The translations under genes and the position numbers were made by a program. The notes beneath the pieces are model-generated. The model had not been told where the DNA came from and did no database searches. It worked only from the letters and a program-made list of their open reading frames with translations. 64,000 nucleotides of DNA from Pampus argenteus (taxonomy: Eukaryota; Chordata; Actinopteri; Scombriformes; Stromateidae). Shown here piece after piece: positions 41,801 through 53,800 of the stretch. Within the stretch, counting starts at the first letter, position 1. Each line of letters opens with the position of its first letter. The stretch lies in assembly GCA_036937835.1 (NCBI GenBank), contig CM072866.1, positions 11,230,001 through 11,294,000 of the forward strand, read 5' to 3'.

Positions 41801-44800
41801 AGCGATAAATGTATTCATGTCAACCTACGTAAGAGAGTGAGTGCACTTTTCCAGTTATCAAGACATTAGACTGGATTGGAAACAGCCAATTTACTGCAAC
41901 ATTCTCGGGTTTTTAAGCATATACTGCAAAAAAATGTATCATGACATTTCTGATGCAGGTGGCTGGATTCAAAGGTATTAATTAACCTCTCTGTTTCTCT
42001 GTCTGTCACTCACTCGTTCACTCACTCGTTCACTCACTCGTTCACTCCGATTCACTCCGGTTCACTCCGGTAGCTAATTGCTAATTTTACTACATTCCAC
42101 CAACAAATGACAAGATGTTGTTAACTGCACAAGCAACAGGGCAGGAAAATAAACTCAATATGTATGACAGAGTACTACAATATGGGTGAAAGCTTCCTTT
42201 ACAAAAGGAACATAAATTGGAATATTAGTCAAATTCTGTAAAACCAGTAAAAGTAAAGGTAATATACAGTATATCTTTTTTATTGTTACCCAACAGATAG
42301 TGAGAGAGAAAATTGTAATCTCAGCTTCAAGCGATCATGATTCTCTGGGGATAATGGATAACGTGTCCTCACCCTGCCTTCAATTACAAATCTACATGTA
42401 GCCTGACTATATCAGGATGGTATGAAGATCTGGATCAAAATTAATTGTCATGGTGATTGAGGTCATTTTTGGCTCCAGTGGTAATGAGTATTCAGTTACC
42501 TTATATACTTTCTGCAGAGTATACAATAACTTGTAGTGAGGTGGCAAATGATGCTTTACATGTGACCTTTGTGTTTGCAAAACAAAAACGAAAAAAGATA
42601 TCAAAGACTTACTCCCATTTGATAATACCCTGTGCTAACTGGCTAGCTCCTACTTCAAAACCAGGACAGCAGACAGCTTGGTGGCATCAGCAGGGGGGGA
42701 TTGGTGCGTCAATCTGTGCTCAAAGAAGCCACTGTGGGTGGTTAAAACATCAAAATAAAGGTAAGAACATATGACACCCATTGCACGTCTGTCTGTTCTG
42801 GGAGAGGGATCCCTCCTCTGTGGCTCTTCCTGAGGTTTCTTTCACCTTTTTCCCTTTTAAAAGGGTTTTTTGGTGGGCAAGTTTTTCCTCACCCGAATCG
42901 AGGGTCTAAGGACAGAGGGTGTCACTTCCTGTACAGATTTTAAAGCCCTCTGAGACAAATTTATTTTGTAATTTTGGGCTATACAAATAAAATACCATTT
43001 GATTTGATTTAATAGAAGGTTTGAGCTGTGGTTATATTATTTTTTGTTAAGTTTTAACAGATCTGTAAAGTAGAGTTTCGATCTGACAACACTTATTACA
43101 AACTAGAATTTCCCAAATGTTTTCCCCATTGAATCTGCATCTAAATAAGAGTCTCTTGTTTGAGGCCGGGGCTTTCCACACATCTCCCAAGCCATTAAAA
43201 ATAGATGCCACAAACTGAGAGTGACAGATGGAGGAGGAGGGGGGGTGGGGGTGGTGGGGTGCTTTGACAAAGACTCATTCAAATACTGCAGCACAACAAA
43301 GTGATTTGAGCACTGACTCCCACATCGGCAGCCCAAACCACAAGACAACCCCTGCTCTAATCGCAAACATTTATTCAGATCAGACAACTCTAGCGACTGC
43401 CTCTGAGGAGTATATGTGAAATATAAAAAGAATCAGGAAGCAAGAAGAGGGAGGAAGGGAGAGAGAGAAAGAAAGCCAGACCAAGATAGAGACAGAAAGC
43501 GAGAGTGAGACACAGATAGTGATGGAGAGAGGCGAAGACGCAGCCAGTAACAAACACACAAAAATAAAACACTGTGAGATTGTGATGGATCGGTTGCTCT
43601 TCTGTTTGTCTGTGTAACCCTCAGTGATTTACTTAGACCACTAAAGATATTCACTGCGTTCTGATTCGTCTCAAGGAGCTAGGGAAGGTTAGTAGTAAAC
43701 ACAAGAATATTTATTCTTACAACATGAAAATTCAAGTTGAACTTGTTGAGATTTAGAAACCCCAATTGTATGAAAACAATAAACAAAAATAATAAACAAA
43801 AAATTAAATAAATTGTCCTCTCAGCTCTTAGCTGTTCTGATATCAAAGTTCAATTTGTCCAGTCAAAAGTTTAGTTGGAGTCCGTAATAGTCCAAGTTCA
43901 AGTTCAGTGTGTATGTGGTCTACCCGGGTAGTATGTGTGCATATGTATGTTACTGCGCGCTGGTTCAGGATATTTCCTCCAGGTGACGACTCTCCACGAC
44001 GACGATGAAGATGAAGGAATCTGCCTCCTCTCTGTTTCCGCCTCTCAGACAGAAACCCCTGGTCAACTCGACGTAGATTCAACTCGGCATATAAAAAAAA
44101 ACCAATCGGAGTCCTCGGTTGGAAACACAAAACAAAGTGTCTCCTCCGGTTACAGTCGTGCGGCACTCTCTCGAAAAAACTCAAAAAATGATACAGAGTC
44201 GTAACTGTGAAAATAAAACCGTGCTTTTGCAGAAAACAGCGGAAACTTCGCTTAGCAATATCTCCCGACAGCATCCGTATCAGACAACTTCTGACTTGTC
44301 CGCGTCCCAGCATGCAACGTGCGCATGACTGCTTTTCCTCACTGAGCATACTTAAAGCGCCCTCTTGAGGTCACATGAAACAACTACAACTATATACTTT
44401 TGTCATGAATTTAACACAAACGAACTGATACACACTAATCCATAACAAATACATTTAGTAAACCCACTGTATTTTTATCGGGGTTACATCCACCCGCCCT
44501 TAATTGGCATGCGTCTCTGCATGTCAACAGACTTAAATATCAATAACTGGGCTTGTATAAGAGGAAGGTGAAGAGCTTGGTACAATGGGCAAGTCAAGGG
44601 CTTCTGTGAAAGCTTGGTCCAGACAAAGCAGTATGGAGCGCATGACCATAGTCAATGGATTCCCAAGGTGTTTATATGATAATCTGTCAGGCTCTCTTCT
44701 AGTTCTGGTTGGCCATCTGATCTCTGGTTCTTTTTCATCCTGAGCAGAACTGGTATCTGTTAGTCCAACATTCTCCCTGACATTGTCTCCTTTGCTCTCC

Positions 44801-47800
44801 TCTCTCGTTTCTCCTTGGTTTTCCAGTTCGGTGTTGTCAATTTTCTTTTCAGGTTCTCCAGCGAGTGGTTCATCAGGTACTGTTAGACTTTCATCCACAG
44901 GTAAGTTTATCTCATCCGGTAAGGTGTCCATAGGTAGGTCTTTTCTCTCCACAGGAAAGTTTGTCTTGTCCGGTAAGTTGTCTGAAGGTAGGTTTACATC
45001 ATCGACAGGTAAGGGGTCGGCAGGCAAGTTAACATCCACATCTGCTTCCACACTTGGAACCTGCGATGTGCTCGAGTGTTTTTCTTTTTCCACTTGTTGG
45101 GGATGGAATTCTCTAGCAGTCGGGTTAAGATTTGACCCTTCTAGGTTCACATCCAAGTTCAAGGGAGGCTTGATCTTTGTCCGGGGAATGTCATGTACGA
45201 CAGTGAATGATGGATAATTGACTTCACCTTGACTTCCTGATGAGTAGTGCACTTCCATCTCTTCATCGCTATCACTAGGCAAATGTTCTGCCTCCTCAAC
45301 TTCAGGTACTGGATTTCTCCGGGAGGTTCTGATAGGTTTCTCCTTTTGGTTACTCTGACTGACCTCATCGACTTCAGCTGACTCTGAAGGTGCAAGGAAT
45401 CCACAAGGTAGGAGTAGATCTCGGTGTAATGTCCTCTCTGGGCCTTCGGAGGTGAGTGGAGCCACTACATACACTGGGGAATCATCGATGTGTTTCACCA
45501 CCTTGTAGACCGTTTGACTCCACCTGTCTGCAATCTTGTGTTTTCCTCTAATCCCCACGTTTTTTACGAGGACACGGTCTCCAACTTGTAGCGTGGATTC
45601 TCTGACCTTCAAGTCATACCTCTGTTTGTTGCGTAGAGCTGTTTTATCACTGTGCTCGACAGCCAGTCTGTAGCTTTCCTCCAGTGTTTCTCGAAGTTTT
45701 TTCACATACTCACTGTGAGTGACTTTCCTCTGTCCTTCAGGGTTTAATCCAAAAGCCACATCAATTGGCAGGTTCGGTTGCCTTCCATACATTAGTTGAT
45801 ATGGGGAGAATCCAGTAGTGTCGTTCTTTGTGCAATTATAGGCGTGGACTAATGGCTGCACATGGTCACGCCACTTCACTTTATCCACTTCCTCGAGGGT
45901 TCCGAGCATCGCAAGCAAGGTCCGGTTGAAACGCTCTACCGGATTGCCACGCGGATGGTAAGGCGTCGTCCTCGATTTCTTTATCCCCAGGAGTTCACAG
46001 AGATTCTTGATGACAGCAGATTCGAAGTTGCGACCTTGATCGCTATGTAAGCGTTCAGGTATGCCATAGTGTACAAGGAAGTTGTTCCATAGCGCTTTGG
46101 CTACCGTCTTTTCCTTCTGGTCAGGAGTAGGTACTGCAACCGCATACTTTGTGAAGTGGTCAGTTATCACAAGTATGTTCTTCGTGCCACGGCCGTCTGG
46201 CTCCAAGGAGAGATAGTCCATGCACACTAACTCAAGTGGCCGGCTGGTCTTGATGTTGACGAGGGGAGCTGTTCTCTCTGCCCTTGCTTTGCGTCGAAGG
46301 CACCTCTCACATGTTCTGATCGTCTCCTCGACCTCTGAACTCATCCTCGGCCAATAGAACCGTGCACGTACCAGATCCACTGTCCTCTCATATCCCAAAT
46401 GACCGACATCATCATGGAGACTCATTAGCGCCATCCGTCTGTATTTCTTCGGGAGAACGAGCTGGAAGGTAGGTTGATCCTCACCATTGCACTTTCTGTA
46501 CAGAACCTCATCACCGAAAATCAGCTGGTCTTGAACTCTGAGTAGCAGCTGTGCTTCTCTTTCCTCTTTCTGCCGGAGACGGTACGTGAGACGTTTGCCT
46601 GCTCTGACGATGTCCATTACTCTGCTGATAGTTGGATCATTTCTCTGCTCCACAGCCCAATCCTGCTGAGACATTCTGGGAAGTGTGGTGGATCCAGGAA
46701 GAAGGTCAGCTTGAGCATATTCAGGGCAGATAGCACGTTCATCCATGGCTAGACACTCCACAATGACAGGTAAGTGACCACTTCCTTCCTCAGTTTCAGT
46801 GAATTTGTCCAGCTGATGTCTCTCACAGACGGCTTTGACAGCCTCCTTAGGAAAAGTGTCCTCATTTTCCTCCTTCAGAAACCTTGATATGAACTGCCGC
46901 ACTCGTTCATCCTCAACTGCTGCACTGTCATCAATCTCCGCAGGGACATGTGGACGTCTCGATAGCCCATCTGCGTCCTGGTTCTTTTTGCCAGCCCTGT
47001 ACTTGATGCTGAAATTGAAATTAGACAGGTCAGCAAGCCAACGATGACCACAGGCGTCCAGCTTTGCGGAGGTCAAGACGTAAGTCAAGGGGTTATTGTC
47101 AGTTAGCACGCTAAACTCCACTCCATAGAGATAATCAGCAAACTTATCCGTGATCGCCCACTTGAGACTGAGAAACTCAAGCTTGTGAGTGGGGTATCTG
47201 CGTTCACAGTTAGATAAGCCACGACTGGCATATGCAATAACCTTCATTTGACCATCTTGTTGCTGGTAAAGCGCGGCTCCAAGTCCATGCAAGCTGGCAT
47301 CAGTATGGAGTATGTATGGCTGCTTGGAATCGGCGAATCCCAGTACAGGTGCTGTTGTTAACTGCTCAATGAGGGTTTTGAATGCCTCCTCACATGAGGG
47401 TGTCCATTTTTCATTGAAGGGTTTCTTTAAGTCAACACTGGAGAATGACCTTTGACCTTTCGATGTGTTGTCATGTTTCTTTTTCTTTGCAGGGACGTAT
47501 CCAGCCGTCAGATCATTTAGAGGCTTTGCAATCTTGGAGTAGTCTCTGACAAACCTTCGATAATAGCCTGTGAATCCGAGGAACGACTTCAACTCGGAGA
47601 TGTTGTTCGGGCGGGGCCATGAGGTGAGTGCTGTGATCTTATTAGGGTCGGTCTCGACACCATTTTCTGATACTATGTGACCTAAGTATTTCACAGACTT
47701 CCTGAAGAAATGACATTTCTCTGGTGACAATTTGAGGCCGAAATCTCTTAGTCTGTTCAGCACCCTCAAAAGCCGCTCTTCATGCTCTTCCAGGGTACTG

Positions 47801-50800
47801 GAGAACACGATAAGATCGTCCAGGAATACCAGCACTTCTCTGTGATTGAGCGAGCCCATACACTTCTCCATAACTCGCTGAAAAGTGCTTGGAGCATTGG
47901 TCACTCCCTGTGGCATCCTATTGAACTCCCAAAAACCGATCGGTGTAACAAAGGCAGTCTTATGTTTATCCTCTTCCTCCATTTCCACTTGATAATAGCC
48001 TGACTTTAAGTCCATGACCGAAAACCACTTCGCTCCTGTCAGAGATGCAAAAGCCTCTTCGATGTGCGGCAAAGCATAAGCATCTTTAATTGTCTGGCTG
48101 TTCAGATTTCTGTAATCCACGCATAAGCGAATTTGTCCATTTTTCTTTTTCACAACGACAATTGGCGAAGCAAACGGACTTTCTGACTCCCTTATGATGT
48201 TTGCATCATAAAGCTCTTTCAGATGGAGGCGAACCGCCTCATAATCCGATGGATGGATTGGCCTTGCCCTCTGTTTGAAAGGCGTCGGGTCAGAAAGGCG
48301 GATCTTGTGCTTTACAGCTGTCGTGTGTCCATAGTCCAGATCTCCTCTGGCGAAGACTTCAGGAATTGAATTCAACTTCCTGGTGATCCTGTCTTTCCAT
48401 TCTTTTGACAGAGGAGAATCAGCGAACTCAAACTTGATCAAGTTTTCAGGATCCACGTGACCAGCTGTGAAACACTGGGCCGTAATGTTGGTCTGGTTGG
48501 AGGTTTGTACTTCCCCTTTAATATCGTGGGTGGAGGTCAATGGAGAGATGGACAGCGGCATTGAGAGTTCTGCTAGAGTTCGATGGGCCGGAACTACAAT
48601 GTCATGTGCAGACTCATTCTTGAGGAGGATGGGAACCTTAAAGGAGGTCTGACGTGGACTTGCCATGATGTAACGGCAGGATATCAAACCATCTGGCAGA
48701 CTGGTGTTGGTGGGGGGCTCCACCAGAAGAGGTGCACCATGAACAGTGGAGACATGTCTGGCACGGCCATTCACCGCCATTTTCTTTCCAGCCGGAATGA
48801 CGACGGTGCTCCTCGACTGTAATTTCACTCTGCCCACTCTCCCATCCTGTTGTGTCTTGCTTAAGTAGATGCTCTGCAGGTGTCTGACGAGCGAAGCATA
48901 CTCACAGTCTGAAGAAATTGTTGTTCCTTCGTTGAACCCTTTGTACAGGATGTCGAGAGTGTTTGTGCCGATTAGAACTGGAACCTCTACACTTGTTCTG
49001 GGATCGGGGACAACTAGAGCCAGCGTTGTGACTACCTTAGGCTCTCCTGTAAAGTGCTCTGGGAAAGCTATATCAACTTCAATGCAGCCAATGTAAGGGA
49101 CGTGTTGGCCTGCAGCTCCCTCTATGTGCAAGAGGTCCTCTATGGGAATGATGGGATGAGAAGGTAAGTGGGTTTCATGAAAACTTTTGGTGATGGTCGT
49201 TACCTGTGAGCCTCCGTCCATTAGACAGTGTTGTGGGACTCCGCCAACTGTGACTCTGGCCACATGTCTTGAACCAACCAACCTTCTTGTGAGCCGGCGT
49301 GCAGTTGCCGTAGCTTGTTGACATTTGGTTTCACATTTTGATATGGGACTCTCCTCTGTGTCCTTGGTTCCAGTCGGTCCCGTTACTGGAACCCGTTCCA
49401 GTTTAACGGCTGTCTTGCTTTCCACTCGTCCTGCTTGTGTCTGAGCTCTGTGTATTTTTGATCCACAAGGGCTTTGTTCATGGGCTTGTCACAGTTCCTG
49501 GCAATGTGGCCGTCCTCTCCACACTTATAACAGAACCAGGCCTTTGGTTGAGGTCTTGGAGTGGGTGTGTTCTGCGGCATCACATGATGAGCCTGTGCTT
49601 CAGCCACTGGTGGAGGGGAGTTATTTATTGGAACTGTACCTTTAAATTCCTGTTTTTTGTCTTTTTTGTGATTCTTGCTGCTGAGCTGCATCTGTAGCTG
49701 GGCCACTTGTTTTCTCAGGCTTTCAGTTTCAGAGATGTATGACTGCAGTAAGCTGGCATTGGAATCAGAGAGAGAGATGTCAGGTACGGAATGAATGTTT
49801 ACTGAAGGCTTTGTCTTGGAGGAGCCAAAATGACGCTGCATCCTGTCATGTTTTGATGCTCTCCTGTCCTCTTCAGTACGTACCTGCAGCAAAAGCTCTG
49901 CAAAATTGGGAGGTATTTCATTCTTGAGCTCCAGCTGTAAGACCAGGCTGTGGTCCCAGCAGCCACGCTTGAACTGCTTCAGCAGGTGTCTGTCTGCATT
50001 TACCTGTTTTGCACCACCTCTCTTCACAGCAGTGCACAGGAGACTCTGCAACCGCTGCAGATAAGCAGATGCCTTCTCCCCTGGATTCTGGTTGGTGTTC
50101 AGGAACCTGGCAAACACCTCCTCTCCATCCTCCACAAGTCCATATGCAGAGTCAAGCAGCTGCACATACTGTCTGGGATGTGCAGAGGTACCAAGCTGCC
50201 TCACCACATCTGAAGCCGGGGGAAGCAGGCTCTCCAGTATTTTTCTCCGCTGCATATCGACTGAAAGACTGTCATCATTAAACATCAATTCTGCATGTAG
50301 TGACCATGTCTCATAATCTGCCTCACCTGGGGGTTTAGGTATTTTACCAGAGAAGGTCCTCATCCACTTGGAGTTGCTTGGCTGACTTTTGATCACATGT
50401 TCCACAACAACACGTTGGATTTCAGGGGGGTTTGTCACTTCATTACTCAAGGTGGGGCTCGTGGGACTTGTATGTACATGGTATTTCTTTGTAACAGTAC
50501 TTGAAGCACTTGGATTGTGTGTTGTGGTAGGGGTGAATGGTGGGAGGGGCTTACCATTTTTAGACCTCTTCTTGCTTTTGCGCACTAAAGGTGTGGTGCT
50601 GTTGTCTGAGCGAGCACCATTATCAGAATCACTGCTGGAGTCAGTGGATGATGCGGATGGAACAGCTGCAGCCTGGTCAGCAGATGAGGTGAGTGTTGGA
50701 ACATGGTCTACTTTCCACTTTACACTTGGGTTGGTCACATTCGCTACTTCCATAGGGAGGAGAGGTTCAACATTTGCTCTTGTAGTTCCTGACTGGAACT

Positions 50801-53800
50801 CAACGACGACTGTTTCTCTATCTGCTCCTCCTGTGTTTTGCACTCTCCGTATTCCAGCTACGGGGCCATATTTCTTGAGGGAATCAATGATGTCCTGATC
50901 GGCATCACTACTGGTAACACCAGAGACACACACAAACAGCTTGTCATCACTGTTTGCCATTATCTTCAGTTTAAGTCAGAGGGGACAAAAAAAAGGAAAA
51001 CTAATATGGGGATAATCAGATGAATCAAATTGCAATTTCTTATGTTCAAAATAACAGTTTGTATTGTACAGTCAACCTATATAACCCTAGCTCCTGGCTG
51101 GCTCGCCATAAAATAGTATGTAACCCTCAGTGATTTACTTAGACCACTAAAGATATTCACTGCGTTCTGATTCGTCTCAAGGAGCTAGGGAAGGTTAGTA
51201 GTAAACACAAGAATATTTATTCTTACAACATGAAAATTCAAGTTGAACTTGTTGAGATTTAGAAACCCCAATTGTATGAAAACAATAAACAAAAATAATA
51301 AACAAAAAATTAAATAAATTGTCCTCTCAGCTCTTAGCTGTTCTGATATCAAAGTTCAATTTGTCCAGTCAAAAGTTTAGTTGGAGTCCGTAATAGTCCA
51401 AGTTCAAGTTCAGTGTGTATGTGGTCTACCCGGGTAGTATGTGTGCATATGTATGTTACTGCGCGCTGGTTCAGGATATTTCCTCCAGGTGACGACTCTC
51501 CACGACGACGATGAAGATGAAGGAATCTGCCTCCTCTCTGTTTCCGCCTCTCAGACAGAAACCCCTGGTCAACTCGACGTAGATTCAACTCGGCATATAA
51601 AAAAAAACCAATCGGAGTCCTCGGTTGGAAACACAAAACAAAGTGTCTCCTCCGGTTACAGTCGTGCGGCACTCTCTCGAAAAAACTCAAAAAATGATAC
51701 AGAGTCGTAACTGTGAAAATAAAACCGTGCTTTTGCAGAAAACAGCGGAAACTTCGCTTAGCAATATCTCCCGACAGCATCCGTATCAGACAACTTCTGA
51801 CTTGTCCGCGTCCCAGCATGCAACGTGCGCATGACTGCTTTTCCTCACTGAGCATACTTAAAGCGCCCTCTTGAGGTCACATGAAACAACTACAACTATA
51901 TACTTTTGTCATGAATTTAACACAAACGAACTGATACACACTAATCCATAACAAATACATTTAGTAAACCCACTGTATTTTTATCGGGGTTACATCTGCA
52001 TTAAGAGGCAAAACGCCTCAATGACTCAAATTCCCTGGTGATTACATCAAGTAAAGAGGAGGCAGAAGAGGAAACGAGTGAGAGCAGAGAGTAAGCTTGA
52101 GGAATAAGAATCCCAACTCAACAGACTGCAACCAACGTTGACCACAGCAGACTAATGAGACATATTTACACTAAAGAATGTCTGAATACAAATGTAAAAA
52201 AAACAAATTCCCGACCTTTCATGTATCTTTGTCTATTATTTATTAAATGAGAGTGAGTCACGAGAGAATATTCTCAGAGTCTGAAAACAAATCAACACTC
52301 AGTGGTTTCAATTAGAGCATAACTTGTGTATATGATGTGTAACCAGTAGCCAGTGCTTCATTAAGGTCTGAGGTATGTAAACTGATAATAACTTAAATAC
52401 TCCAAGTGTTGAGTAATGCAGTTTGATTTATTCTGAGATCGTTCTGTGCTACACAGAGGAGAAACAAAAAATAAAGGAATTACAATAGCAGATGAAAGCT
52501 GTAAGAGATGGAGCGCAAAACGTTTTGTGAGGAAATGAAAAGTGGGTGGGCTTGCTGAATGCTTCAGTTATTTATTCAAGTTATTAGGTGATGGGGAATA
52601 TGCACGTTAGTGAACATCACTTTTCTGTGACATAAATGTGCCAGATGTAGCCTATTGCCTAACTTTCAGACAATAGTTGAAGGCAGATTTTTCTACGTTT
52701 GATTTGTTCCTAAATGAGACATCCCCAGTTTGACAAGAAATTAGTCTCTGACTATTGACAAGGATATACTCACTCTGAAGCAGAAGGCTTTGTTATAGTT
52801 TTACACTTGTGTGCTAAAGTAGCACTGTATTCACGATACTAGAACTAATCAACCAACAAAGTGATTTAAACTGACACAATATACTTCCTGCTTTCTATGA
52901 AACTAAAGACAGCTGAACAATAAAAAATAGACCTCTATTTCTAGAGATAGTAATAATATTTAATGAGAAAAGATGAGCTAAGATTAAAATGTAATGATCT
53001 TTTTTTTAGATTTTATAAACTAAACAATGATTGATTAACTACACAAATAAATCCCCAGATTAAATACCAATGAGAATCATTATTAGATGCAGCTCTATAC
53101 AAACATTGACCAGGATTGTGATTGACATTAGCAATGTCATAACAGAAAGTCTTTATCCAGGATTTAATAACGACACATACCCGCACAGCCAGGCTGAAGA
53201 GCCAGGTCCCCTGCATTGAACAATCACATCTTCTGCTCTTTTTTCTCACTTCCTCTCTCTTCATCCTTCAATATTCATACACACCTTACTCAACCCCCCT
53301 CAGGTGAGTCCCACAGTCCCACAGTTTGAGGTTTACAGTTACACGATAAGCTTGTTAGCTGTAATGACTCCTGAAAAGACTGGGAGGAAACTGCTAAAAT
53401 AATAAGTTATTACTACACAATGGACCAATTTACTGTACTCTAAACTTCTGTTGAAGGGTGAGGTGTGAAACTAAGGAGTAATTACAGGAGTGTACATTAG
53501 GGTTGCTCATTGTCAGCCTTTGTTCAAAGTACTTTTGAAAACTGTGAAAAACACATATTTAGGGTTTGTTAACAGGCCGTCTGATAAAATGTAAACATTT
53601 GTGAACAAGTGATTCTTCTCCACAGTGATCATGACAGGACAACATAAAGAATCTGGAGAGGTCTAAAAGTATTTAGTTATATTATTCCTCACAATGAGTG
53701 TACACACACTGGCACAGTCTTAGGAGGAAGCATGTTGTAGTGTACTGAGACAAAACAGTGCCAGGATGCAGTGGCATGTTAGCTAATTACACCAATTTGG

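Larger units (their letters stand above)
36818..43612 (-). other. Left part of the 20-kb usp43 intron, up to the retrotransposon
   Basis: Holds two tight perfect hairpins (38035-38066, 38286-38318), a CA microsatellite (38773-38821), a 12-mer minisatellite (42004-42066) and a LINE 3' end (42790-43012). Around 40060-40380 is a stretch (AGCCTGCAGCAGACAGCTAC onward) that I suspect is a dispersed percomorph repeat but cannot classify. No gene is supported. Confidence 0.65.
43613..51994 (-). mobile_element. Complete Ty3/gypsy LTR retrotransposon, 8382 bp, apparently intact
   Basis: Two 876-bp LTRs (43613-44488 and 51119-51994) flank an internal region with gag and pol on the minus strand. The LTRs begin TGTAACCC and end GGGTTACA, a perfect 8-bp inverted terminus with TG...CA. 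TCTG stands on both outer sides (43609-43612 and 51995-51998), a 4-bp target duplication. In sense order it has 5' LTR, 10-nt gap, tRNA-Arg primer binding site, gag (50960-49383), -1 frameshift signal, pol (PR-RT-RH-IN), polypurine tract and 3' LTR. RT precedes integrase, so this is Metaviridae, not Ty1/copia. Both reading frames are uninterrupted. It sits in a usp43 intron in the host gene's orientation. No envelope gene is present. Confidence 0.97.

Noticed and set aside
43843..44349. 168-codon open frame inside the LTR (also at 51349-51855)
   Set aside because: It is identical in both LTRs only because the LTRs are copies. It crosses the U3 promoter area, has no recognised domain and no sign of selection visible from one sequence.
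44783..45217. Open frames on the plus strand opposite pol (also 48.5-49.1, 49.4-50.9 kb)
   Set aside because: These are antisense shadows of the repetitive pol tail and gag; their composition mirrors the coding strand.
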